From Acidobacteriota bacterium (lineage in GTDB: Bacteria > Acidobacteriota > Terriglobia > Bryobacterales > JACQDG01): 32,161 bases of DNA. A program made the translations under genes and the position numbers. The notes under the pieces were generated by a model. It saw only the letters and a list, made by a program, of their open reading frames with translations. It had not been told where the DNA came from and ran no database searches. The stretch covers positions 1 through 32,161 of the forward strand of contig JACQDG010000037.1 in the NCBI GenBank assembly GCA_016201185.1, read 5' to 3'. This document shows positions 17,108-25,240 of the stretch, piece after piece (positions within the stretch are counted from its first letter, which is position 1; each line of letters begins with the position of its first letter).

Positions 17108-18136
17108 ATGCGGCGAATTCTACTTTTCTGGTTGCCTCTGATGGTCGGCGCGGTCCTGCTGCGCGCCGCCCCCAATACCCTGGACATTTACTACATCGAT
17201 GTCGAAGGTGGGGCGGCGACCCTTATCGTCACCCCGGCCGGGGAATCTCTTCTCGTAGATTTTGGCTGGCGGCGCGCCGACAACCGGGACGCCAAGAGAA
17301 TTTACGAAGTGGCCACCCGGCAGGCGGGCCTGAAGAAAATCGACTATGCCCTCACCACCCATTTCCACATGGATCACGTGGGCGGCCTCCCGGCTCTGGC
17401 CAAGATGATCCCCATCGGCAAGTTCCTCGATCACGGCGATCGGGTGGAGGCCGGGGGCGGGGCGGACGCCGAAAACTGGGCCGCTTATCAGAAACTGGCC
17501 ACTCCCGGCGAACGCGTTTCGCTGAAGCCCGGCGATCGAATTCCATTGAAGGGAGTCGACGTGGTCGTGGTGGCTTCCGACGGCGAGGTGATCCCGACTC
17601 CCATCAACGGCGGCGGACCGAACGAGGCGCTGTGCAAAGACGCCAAGCTGAAGGAAGCGGACCCCACGGAAAATGCCCGCAGCGCTGGCTTTTTGCTCAG
17701 CTTCGGCACATTTCAGTTCCTCGACCTGGGGGACCTGACCTGGAACAAGGAAAATGAGCTGGCCTGCCCCCAGAACCGGCTGGGCAAGATTGACCTCCTC
17801 CAGGTGACGCATCACGGCATGGACATGTCGGGCGCGCCGCAGCACATCTGGGCCATCCGGCCCCAGGTGGCCATTTTCAACAACGGCCCGCTGAAGGGCG
17901 GCACTTCCGTGGTGTACGACACAGTGAAGAAATCACCCGGCATCGAGGCCATCTGGCAGGTCCACCGGGCCCTCCAGGCCGATCAGGCCCACAACACCGC
18001 CGAACCGATGACCGCCAACCTGGAGCCGGAGGCGCAATGCCGGGGGCACTGGCTGAAGGTCAGCGTCGAGTCCGATGGCAAGTACACCGTCACCAACAGC
18101 CGCAATGGTTTCAGCAAGACATATACGGCAAGGTAG
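17108..18136 (+). CDS. MBL fold metallo-hydrolase (exported)
   Basis: TTHFHMDHVGG, FLDLGDLTWNKE, VTHHGMDMSG; signal peptide. Confidence 0.9.
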   Translation: MRRILLFWLPLMVGAVLLRAAPNTLDIYYIDVEGGAATLIVTPAGESLLVDFGWRRADNRDAKRIYEVATRQAGLKKIDYALTTHFHMDHVGGLPALAKMIPIGKFLDHGDRVEAGGGADAENWAAYQKLATPGERVSLKPGDRIPLKGVDVVVVASDGEVIPTPINGGGPNEALCKDAKLKEADPTENARSAGFLLSFGTFQFLDLGDLTWNKENELACPQNRLGKIDLLQVTHHGMDMSGAPQHIWAIRPQVAIFNNGPLKGGTSVVYDTVKKSPGIEAIWQVHRALQADQAHNTAEPMTANLEPEAQCRGHWLKVSVESDGKYTVTNSRNGFSKTYTAR

Positions 18137-18145
18137 GCGGCGGCC

Positions 18146-18643
18146 ATGAGCGAAATCAGCGATATGTTCCTCGACGCCTGCCGCCAGACGATCTCCACCT
18201 GGCGGGAGCGGATCGACAAGTGCCTGGGGCAGTTGACGCCGGAGCAGATCTGGTGGCGGGCTCATGACAGCGATAACGCCGTCGGCAACCTGGTGCTGCA
18301 CCTGTGCGGGAACGTGCGGCAGTGGATCGTGGCCGGGGTGGGCGGCGCGCCGGACACCCGGGACCGCGACGCCGAGTTCGATCGCCGCCAGCCGCTAACG
18401 GCAGCCGAGCTTGGCAGCAAGCTGGCCGCTGCCGTGAAGGATGCTGAAGAGGTGCTCGGCCGCCTGACTGAAGCCGACTTGCAGACCCGCCGCCACATCC
18501 AGGTTTACGATGTGACGGTGCTCGAGGCCGTGCACCACGTGGCCGAGCATTTTGCCATGCACGCCGGCCAGATACTTTACGCCACCAAGCTGCTCACCGG
18601 CGCGGATCTGGGGTTCTATCGGCATTTGTTGAAGAAGAAGTGA
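18146..18643 (+). CDS. DinB family / DUF1572 protein
   Basis: LTPEQIWWRAHDSDNAVGNLVLHLCGNVRQWI...EAVHHVAEHFAMHAGQILYATKLLTG. Confidence 0.85.
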   Translation: MSEISDMFLDACRQTISTWRERIDKCLGQLTPEQIWWRAHDSDNAVGNLVLHLCGNVRQWIVAGVGGAPDTRDRDAEFDRRQPLTAAELGSKLAAAVKDAEEVLGRLTEADLQTRRHIQVYDVTVLEAVHHVAEHFAMHAGQILYATKLLTGADLGFYRHLLKKK

Positions 18644-18659
18644 GGAGCGCCGGCGCGCC

Positions 18660-19073
18660 CTACTCTATTTCCAGCGTGGCGAGCAGCCGCTCGATTGCTT
18701 CCTCGTCGATCTCCACTTCGGCGTTGGCGGGTCCAAGATCGGCTCGCTCGTCGAAGGTCTCAAAGAGAGACATTTTCACGGCTGCGTACTGTTCTGTGGG
18801 ACTCAGCTTGCGCCCATGGAGCTGCTGCCAGGATTCCACCGTTGCCGCGGGCAGGAAAACCGTAAGCGGAAAGTTGGACTTGCGGTCGGTCGAGACCAGG
18901 AACACGTACTCGTTGCCGGGCCGGCGGGTGCGCTCGCTTGCCCGGTGGCCTTCGTAAAAATACTGGTAAACCAGACCTGTTTGCGCCGAATAGGTCTTTT
19001 GCCGCCGGACCGAAGGCGCACCCCGAAGAGCCATGGACGGCGCGGGCTTGCGCTTGAAAAACCGCTCCAGCAT
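18660..19073 (-). CDS. Conserved hypothetical protein
   Basis: 137 aa ORF between annotatable genes, codirectional with the sulfite oxidase-like gene; no family recognised. Confidence 0.6.
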   Translation of the reverse strand: MLERFFKRKPAPSMALRGAPSVRRQKTYSAQTGLVYQYFYEGHRASERTRRPGNEYVFLVSTDRKSNFPLTVFLPAATVESWQQLHGRKLSPTEQYAAVKMSLFETFDERADLGPANAEVEIDEEAIERLLATLEIE

Positions 19074-19086
19074 TGTGGCCGAGCCC

Positions 19087-19695
19087 TCACTGGCCCCGGT
19101 AGCGCTGCTCCGTGAAGGGGTCGCCGTACATGTGATAGCCGACCTTCTCCCAGTAGCCGGGGCGATCCTCCTCTATAAAATCCAGGCCCCGCACCCACTT
19201 GGCGCTCTTCCAGGCATAAAGATGCGGCACTACGAGCCGCAGCGGCGCGCCGTGCTCGGGGGTCAGCGGCTCAGGGGCATGCGCCAGGGCGAACAGAACG
19301 TTGTCATGCATCAAGTCGTCGAGCGGCACGTTTGTCGTGTAGCCCGGGTCGGCGTGGACCATCACGTGCCTTGCTTTGGGCAGGGGCCTGGCCATCTCGG
19401 CGATCGCGCGGAACGGCACTCCGGTCCACTCGTTGTCGAACTTGCTCCAGGCGGTGACGCAGTGAAAGTCGGCGACGACGCGGAGTTGCGGCAGCTTGCC
19501 GAACTGGCGCCATGTAAGGCGCAGGGGGTTTTCCACCTGTCCGCGAACCTGGAAGTCCCAGCGATCTGGGTCAAAGGCCAGGATCCGCCCCTCGTGCAGC
19601 ACCGGCCACTTCAGGGTGAGGGACTGGCCCGGAGGCAGCCGCCCTTCGGCCTCGTAGAGATTCTCTTTCTCTTTCCGCTCGTTGTCGAAAAACAT
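19087..19695 (-). CDS. Sulfite oxidase-like (molybdopterin-dependent) oxidoreductase
   Basis: VVADFHCVTAWSKFDNEWTGVPFRAI, PEHGAPLRLVVPHLYAWKSAKWVRGLDFIEEDRPGYWE. Confidence 0.9.
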   Translation of the reverse strand: MFFDNERKEKENLYEAEGRLPPGQSLTLKWPVLHEGRILAFDPDRWDFQVRGQVENPLRLTWRQFGKLPQLRVVADFHCVTAWSKFDNEWTGVPFRAIAEMARPLPKARHVMVHADPGYTTNVPLDDLMHDNVLFALAHAPEPLTPEHGAPLRLVVPHLYAWKSAKWVRGLDFIEEDRPGYWEKVGYHMYGDPFTEQRYRGQ

Positions 19696-19709
19696 GATGC
19701 GTCGAAGAT

Positions 19710-20084
19710 ATGATGTGCAGGATGCCGCCTGAATTACATCTTAGCACGGAGGAAAAAAAGCAGGCCCTGTTCGAGCGCGGCATCGAATTGTTCAACCGGC
19801 GGCAGTTCTTCGACTGCCACGAGGTGCTCGAGGAAATCTGGACGCCGGCCCGCGGCCCGGAGCGGCTCTTTTTCGTGGGCTTCTATCATCACCAGCGGGG
19901 AAACCGGGAAGGAGCGGAGCGGCAGTTGCGCAAAGGGCTGAAAAAGATCGCGAATTATTTGCCGCATTACGGAGGAGTAAACACTGGCAGGCTGCGGGCG
20001 CAAGTGGTCCGGCGGCTCGAAACGATCGGCCGCGGCGGGCGGGTGAGGCGCTTCCCCCGGATCTACTTCTTGCGGACCATGTAG
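19710..20084 (+). CDS. DUF309 domain-containing protein, apparently missing an internal block
   Basis: FNRRQFFDCHEVLEEIWTPARGPERLFF and VGFYHHQRGNREGAERQLRKGLKK; alternative ATG at 19722. Confidence 0.8.
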   Translation: MMCRMPPELHLSTEEKKQALFERGIELFNRRQFFDCHEVLEEIWTPARGPERLFFVGFYHHQRGNREGAERQLRKGLKKIANYLPHYGGVNTGRLRAQVVRRLETIGRGGRVRRFPRIYFLRTM

Positions 20085-20692
20085 ACGGCGACCTCGGCCA
20101 GGAGGTTCGGCAGCAGGCGGAGACGGCGGTCGCCGCGCAGGTACATGCGCCGCTCGACGATGAAGTCCTCGGCCGCAGCCAGGTCCTCGAAATCCTGAAT
20201 GGTGAGGAAGTGGATGTTGGGCGAGCTGTGCCACTCGTGCGGGAAGAGCCTGGTCTTGGGGGCGCGGCCGGTCAGCAGCATGGAGACCCTCATGGTCCAG
20301 TGGCCGAAATTAGGGAAGGCCACGATCGCGCGGCGGCCCACGCGCAGCATTTCCCGCAGCACGCGAAGGGGGTGGCGCGCTTCTTGCAGGGTCTGGCTGA
20401 GGATGACGAAGTCGAAGCACTGGTCCGGGTAGTCGGCCAGCCCGGCGTCGATGTCGCCCTGGTAGACCGACAAGCCCTGGGCGATCGAGCGCTGCACCCG
20501 GGCCGGGGAAATCTCCACGCCGCGCGCCGTCACCTGCTTGTTCTCCGCCAGCCAGGCCAGCAGCTCGCCGTCCCCGCAGCCCAGGTCGAGCACCGAGCTT
20601 CCCGGCTCGACCAGCTCGCTGATCAGGGCGTAGTCGGTGCGTCCGAGTAGTTGCCGGATGAAGGTCTTCTCCGGTGTGGCTGTTGTCGTCAT
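20063..20692 (-). CDS. metW: Methionine biosynthesis protein MetW
   Basis: [65 protein letters not shown] overlap with metX. Confidence 0.93.
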   Translation of the reverse strand: MTTTATPEKTFIRQLLGRTDYALISELVEPGSSVLDLGCGDGELLAWLAENKQVTARGVEISPARVQRSIAQGLSVYQGDIDAGLADYPDQCFDFVILSQTLQEARHPLRVLREMLRVGRRAIVAFPNFGHWTMRVSMLLTGRAPKTRLFPHEWHSSPNIHFLTIQDFEDLAAAEDFIVERRMYLRGDRRLRLLPNLLAEVAVYMVRKK

Positions 20693-21813
20693 GCCGCTTT
20701 CTTGTAGGTGTTGGCCAGAAAGTGTTTCACCAGCTCCGTCTGCTCCCCCACCTCGATCAGGAACGCGTCGTGGCCGTAGTTGGAGTCGAGCTCGCAATAG
20801 GCCACGTCCCGGTTGTACCCGCGCAACGCCCGGACGATCTCCTGCGACTGGTAGCTCGGGTAAAGCCAGTCTGAAGTGAAGCTGATCACCAGGAAACGGG
20901 CCTTCGACCGCGCCAGCGCCGCGCCCAGCGAGCCGCAGCCGGCGGTCAGGTCAAAGTTATCCATGGCCTTTGTAATATACAGATAAGAGTTGGCGTCGAA
21001 CCGGTTCACGAACTCCCCGCCGCGGTAGCGCAGGTAGTTCTCCACTTCGAAATCCACTGAGAAGCCGTTGCCCAGCTCGTCCTTGGGCCGCTGGCGGCGC
21101 CCGAATTTCTCCCGCATCGAGTCGTCGCTCATGTAAGTGATGTGACCCACCATGCGGGCGACGGAGAGGCCGCGGGCCGGAGGCTCCGAATCGTAATAGT
21201 CGCCGCCCTTCCAGTCGGGGTCGGACATGATCGCCATGCGGCCCACCTCGTTGAAGGCGATTTGCTGGGCCGAGTGGCGGTAGGTGCTCGCGATGGGGAT
21301 GGCGCTGACCACCGCGTCCGGGTACTCCACGGCCCAATGGAGGACTTGCATCCCGCCCATTGAGCCGCCGGACACCGAGAGCAGCCGCTCAATGCCCAGG
21401 TGGTCAATGAGCTTTTTCTGCAACCGCGCCATGTCCTGGACGGTGACGAAGGGAAAGGAGGAGCCGTAAGGTTTGCCGGTGGCCGGGTTGATGGAGCCGG
21501 GGCCGGTCGTGCCACGGCACCCAGCCAGCACGTTCGAGCAGACGACGAAGTAGCGGTTCGTATCGAAGGCCTTGTGGGGACCGATCATGTTGTCCCACCA
21601 GCCGGGCTTGCCGGTTTCCTGGCTGATGCCGGCGGCATGGGCGTCGCCGGAAAAAGCGTGCTCGATCAAAATAGCGTTGCTGTGCCGGCTGTTCAGCGTG
21701 CCGTAGGTCTCGTAGGCCACTGTCACCGGCGCTAGCGTTTCGCCGCAGTCGAGTGGTAGCGAATCGAAATGAGCCAGTTGAATGCTTACGGTCATCCCCA
21801 GATTTATTAGCAT
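20689..21813 (-). CDS. metX: Homoserine O-acetyltransferase
   Basis: [74 protein letters not shown]-like [11 protein letters not shown]; alternative start at MTVSIQ. Confidence 0.95.
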   Translation of the reverse strand: MLINLGMTVSIQLAHFDSLPLDCGETLAPVTVAYETYGTLNSRHSNAILIEHAFSGDAHAAGISQETGKPGWWDNMIGPHKAFDTNRYFVVCSNVLAGCRGTTGPGSINPATGKPYGSSFPFVTVQDMARLQKKLIDHLGIERLLSVSGGSMGGMQVLHWAVEYPDAVVSAIPIASTYRHSAQQIAFNEVGRMAIMSDPDWKGGDYYDSEPPARGLSVARMVGHITYMSDDSMREKFGRRQRPKDELGNGFSVDFEVENYLRYRGGEFVNRFDANSYLYITKAMDNFDLTAGCGSLGAALARSKARFLVISFTSDWLYPSYQSQEIVRALRGYNRDVAYCELDSNYGHDAFLIEVGEQTELVKHFLANTYKKAA

Positions 21814-21889
21814 AGCAGCCCGGCCTGGCTGGGGAAGGCCAAATACGCCGGGTGGTAGCGCCGGCCGGGCCTTCTGTTAAAGTAGCGGC

Positions 21890-22420
21890 ATGAATGGAGG
21901 TGAACTGCGCTTGCTGATCGGCGCCGGGGAGATCCGGGCCCGGGTCGCCGAGATGGGGCGGCAGATCACTGCCGATTATGCGGAGGGGCCGCTGCGACTG
22001 ATCGCCATCCTGAAAGGAGCTTGCTTTTTCCTGTGCGACCTGGCGCGGGCCATCGACCGGGATGTTTCCATCGACTTCATGGGAATTTCCAGCTACGGGC
22101 GGGACACCAGCAGCTCTGGCGAGGTCCGCGTGACCAAGGACCTGGACCACGAGATCGCAGGCCTGGACGTGCTGATCGTCGAAGATATTGTCGATACCGG
22201 AATCACACTCGACTACCTGCACCGCATTCTGGAGCAGCGCGGGCCCCGCTCGCTCCGTATCGCCGCCCTGCTCGACAAGCCCAGTCGCAGGCGCAAGCCG
22301 GTCCGGCTGGCTTACACCGGCTTCCAAATCCCGGACCAGTTCGTGGTGGGCTACGGGCTCGACTACGGCGAGCGATACCGCAACCTGGCCGACATCTGCG
22401 TGCTGGGAGGGCAACCCTGA
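21890..22420 (+). CDS. hpt: Hypoxanthine phosphoribosyltransferase
   Basis: LIAILKGACFFLCDL, VLIVEDIVDTGITL, DQFVVGYGLDYGERYRNL. Confidence 0.93.
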   Translation: MNGGELRLLIGAGEIRARVAEMGRQITADYAEGPLRLIAILKGACFFLCDLARAIDRDVSIDFMGISSYGRDTSSSGEVRVTKDLDHEIAGLDVLIVEDIVDTGITLDYLHRILEQRGPRSLRIAALLDKPSRRRKPVRLAYTGFQIPDQFVVGYGLDYGERYRNLADICVLGGQP

Positions 22421-22457
22421 ACCCGGCCACCGCGCTATAATGCAGGCAGGCGCGACC

Positions 22458-22874
22458 ATGACAACCAAGGTATTGATGGACGTCGAAGAATACCTGCGGA
22501 CCAGCTTCGAAGCCAGACTTGCCCTTGAAGTGATCCCCGAGATCCGCATCCCAATCCACCCCCGCCGTTACCGCGTGGCTGACATCGCTGTCTGGCGGGT
22601 GGGTGACATCGGCGAGCGAATTCCCACGGTCCCGCCCTTTCTGGCCATCGAGATCCTTTCTTCAGAGGACCGCATGGTGCGCATGCAACCGAAGATTCAG
22701 GAATACCTGTCGATCGGAGTGGAGTGGATCTGGCTTATCGACCCGGATGAACAGAAAGCGATCTGCTATTCGCAAAAAGCCCCAGCCGGCTTCCTCTGCG
22801 AGACCCTAAAAACTGAGAACCCCACGATTGAAATCGCGCTGGGGTCAGTTTTTCGCTTTCAAACTGGATGCTGA
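22458..22874 (+). CDS. Uma2 family (DUF820) endonuclease-like protein, apparently internally deleted
   Basis: VLMDVEEYLRTSFE and PEIRIPIHPRRYRVADIAVWR, VPPFLAIEILSSEDRM, QPKIQEYLSIGVEWIWLIDP. Confidence 0.8.
   Translation: MTTKVLMDVEEYLRTSFEARLALEVIPEIRIPIHPRRYRVADIAVWRVGDIGERIPTVPPFLAIEILSSEDRMVRMQPKIQEYLSIGVEWIWLIDPDEQKAICYSQKAPAGFLCETLKTENPTIEIALGSVFRFQTGC
22808..22853. repeat. REP-like/terminator-like hairpin at the 3' end of the Uma2 CDS
   Basis: AAAAACTGAgaaCCCCA ... TGGGGTCAGTTTTT, 14 bp stem with a 3-nt bulge and a T run. Confidence 0.7.
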
Positions 22875-22904
22875 ATCTGACGGGCGCGCCGGAGCCTTTG
22901 CATC

Positions 22905-24149
22905 TTGACTAGCAGGCTCGTCCGAATCGATAGTGCCGTGTTTGCCCTCCTGCTGGTGGCCCTCGCCGGTGGTGTGTTCCTGTTCGGCCGCGCGAACATC
23001 ATCGCCGATTCGGTTGATTACTACGCCAACCTGCAACGGCTCTCGCCGGCTGGAGGCGAGCCCATCGTGCGCAATCTTCATTTTGCCGCCCAGCGCTCTC
23101 CTGGATTCAGCCTTGCCGCGCTGCTGCCCCATCTCCTTCTGGTCTACCTCGTGGACCCTGTGGTCGGGACCACCTCCGGCGGGCTCCCGCCGTCCTCACC
23201 CGCAGGGCCGCCCGGTCTCATCCCGCCCCAACCGCTGCTGCTGCGTCAGATACCGTTCCACGATTTTCCCGTGCCTCGCGAAAACAGTTGGTTCCAGTGG
23301 AAGCTGGCGCTCGCACTCGCGCTGACCAGCTATGGGTTTCTATTTGCCGGCCTGCTCGCGATCGCTTCCGCTCTGCGGCACGCTCATCCGGACTTGCCCG
23401 GCTGCAGCCTGCTCGCAGCCCTCCTTTTGGGTTCGCCCATCTTCGTGCACAACATCTTCGCGACGCCGCTGTACGCTACGCTGACGGCCTTCGGCGGCAG
23501 TGCCCTGTTCTGCGCCCGCTTCGCCCGGGCGATGGACAGCAAGCGGTGCGTCGACGGCATCGCTGCCGGCGCCTGGCTCGGCTTGGTGGTGCTCACGCGT
23601 CTCGAAACCGCTGTCTTCGCCGCCGCTCTCGCCGGACTGCTCCTGCTAGGCCGCGAGCGAACCCTTTGCCTCCGCCTCATCGCTGGAGCCTCCTGGGCCA
23701 CGATCGCTTGGGCCGCTTACAACTGGCGCGTCTTCGGTACGCCCCTGTCGTACGAAATTCTGCGCGGCGACATCAACCTCCTGCGTCTCGATTCCAGATA
23801 CATCCTGCGCTGCCTCATCCACCCTGCGTCCGGACTCCTCGTTTGGTCTCCCCTCGTATGTCTCGGGCTGCTGGGACTCCTCGCCGGCAAGTCCGCTACC
23901 CTGCGCTGCCTGGGAATTGCCGCGCTTCCCCTGATCGCCCTTTGGGTGGTGCGTATGCCGGTGATGCTCGTTCACCCGAGCCAGGTGCCTATGGAAATCG
24001 GCGGCATTCCCGTGATGCCGCCGCAAGGAGAGTTCGGGGCCTTCCAGTTGATCCGCTCCGACATCAATCGCTACGCGACCGTGCTAGCGCCCTTCGCCGT
24101 CCTCGGTCTGCGCGATCTCCTCGCGCGTCTTCGCTTTCGGCAGCGGTGA
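22905..24149 (+). CDS. Polytopic membrane protein, possibly glycosyltransferase-like
   Basis: Many hydrophobic helices, frame open throughout; TTG start assumed (GTG at 22937 is out of frame and not used). Confidence 0.65.
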   Translation: MTSRLVRIDSAVFALLLVALAGGVFLFGRANIIADSVDYYANLQRLSPAGGEPIVRNLHFAAQRSPGFSLAALLPHLLLVYLVDPVVGTTSGGLPPSSPAGPPGLIPPQPLLLRQIPFHDFPVPRENSWFQWKLALALALTSYGFLFAGLLAIASALRHAHPDLPGCSLLAALLLGSPIFVHNIFATPLYATLTAFGGSALFCARFARAMDSKRCVDGIAAGAWLGLVVLTRLETAVFAAALAGLLLLGRERTLCLRLIAGASWATIAWAAYNWRVFGTPLSYEILRGDINLLRLDSRYILRCLIHPASGLLVWSPLVCLGLLGLLAGKSATLRCLGIAALPLIALWVVRMPVMLVHPSQVPMEIGGIPVMPPQGEFGAFQLIRSDINRYATVLAPFAVLGLRDLLARLRFRQR

Positions 24150-24391
24150 TCATTTACGCAGGCTTCCCGAAAGCTCACAGTTCAACACCGCATCTCAGCG
24201 AAGGATGTGGTATTGTCTTGCCCGAGGCAAACTTCGACCGGCCATCACCGAAAGGAGATTTCGCTTTCAGAGCTGAGCGCAGCGTTTTCCTTGCAGTCCG
24301 CCAGAGCAGCGGTGCAGCTTCGCCGTGCTATCATGAGAGTCAGGAACAGCCGCAGGCACAACCGTTGGGCGCTCCGGCGGCGCTGCCGAAC

Positions 24392-25240
24392 GTGAACTCC
24401 ATCGAACTCGACGAGCTTGTGGCGCAGATTGGAGAAGAATTGCTGGCGCGCCTGGGCCGGGAAACGCCTCCGCTCGCCGCGCGTTCTGGAGCTTCAGCGG
24501 CCGGAACACAAAGCATTCAAGAAATCCTCGCCGCGGGCGCCGACCGTGTCTCGGCCAGCGGCTGCGTGACGGACCTCGACCGCGGCTTCGCCGCCCGTAT
24601 CGACCATACTTTGTTGCGTCCTGAGATCGCGCGGGAGGAGATCCTCCGGCTTTGTGGCGAGGCGAAGCAGTTCGGTTTTGCCAGTGTTTGCGTTAATCCC
24701 GTCTGGGTGAGCCTTTGTGCCGGCTTGCTCCACGGCGCGCCAGTGAAGGTCTCGACCGTTGTAGGATTCCCCTTGGGAGCCACGTTGACCGAGACGAAGC
24801 GCGCGGAAACGGAGCTGGTCATTAAGCTAGGAGCCGAAGAGATCGACATGGTCATGCCGGTGGGGGCGATGCGCTCCGGTGACTTGGACCTGGTCTACCT
24901 GGATGTTGCCGGGGTGGTCGAAGTGGCCCGCCGCGCCGGCGCTATTGTCAAGGTCATCTTGGAAACCGCATTGCTGAGCGAGGAGGAAAAAATCCGCGCC
25001 TGTGCTGTGGCCAGGCTGGCTGGCGCCGACTTTGTCAAGACCTCCAGCGGCTTCGGGCCCGCCGGCGCCACCACGTCCGACGTTGCCCTGATGCGCCGCG
25101 TGGTGGGCGGCGCCCGCCCCGAGGACCATGCCGGGGTGATCCCGGCTGTGGCCCTCGGCATCGCCACCAGCGCCAGCGTCAGGATCAGCGACGAAGCGAG
25201 GAGTGCCGGCAGGCTCGCCGCCGCCCCCATTGGAAGATGA
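24392..25240 (+). CDS. deoC: Deoxyribose-phosphate aldolase, C-terminal catalytic region altered (possible pseudogene)
   Basis: IDHTLLRPEIAREEI, FASVCVNPVWV, VVGFPLGATLTETKRAE, EIDMVMPVGA, ADFVKTSSGFGPAGAT; start uncertain. Confidence 0.85.
   Translation: MNSIELDELVAQIGEELLARLGRETPPLAARSGASAAGTQSIQEILAAGADRVSASGCVTDLDRGFAARIDHTLLRPEIAREEILRLCGEAKQFGFASVCVNPVWVSLCAGLLHGAPVKVSTVVGFPLGATLTETKRAETELVIKLGAEEIDMVMPVGAMRSGDLDLVYLDVAGVVEVARRAGAIVKVILETALLSEEEKIRACAVARLAGADFVKTSSGFGPAGATTSDVALMRRVVGGARPEDHAGVIPAVALGIATSASVRISDEARSAGRLAAAPIGR

Noticed and set aside
21404-22549. 381-aa minus ORF spanning metX and hpt
   Set aside because: Frame-shifted shadow of metX plus antisense of hpt
23288-24391. 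N-terminal part of the 650-aa ORF fused in frame to deoC
   Set aside because: Overlaps the membrane protein in another frame and is Arg/Pro-rich without homology; deoC proper starts near 24392
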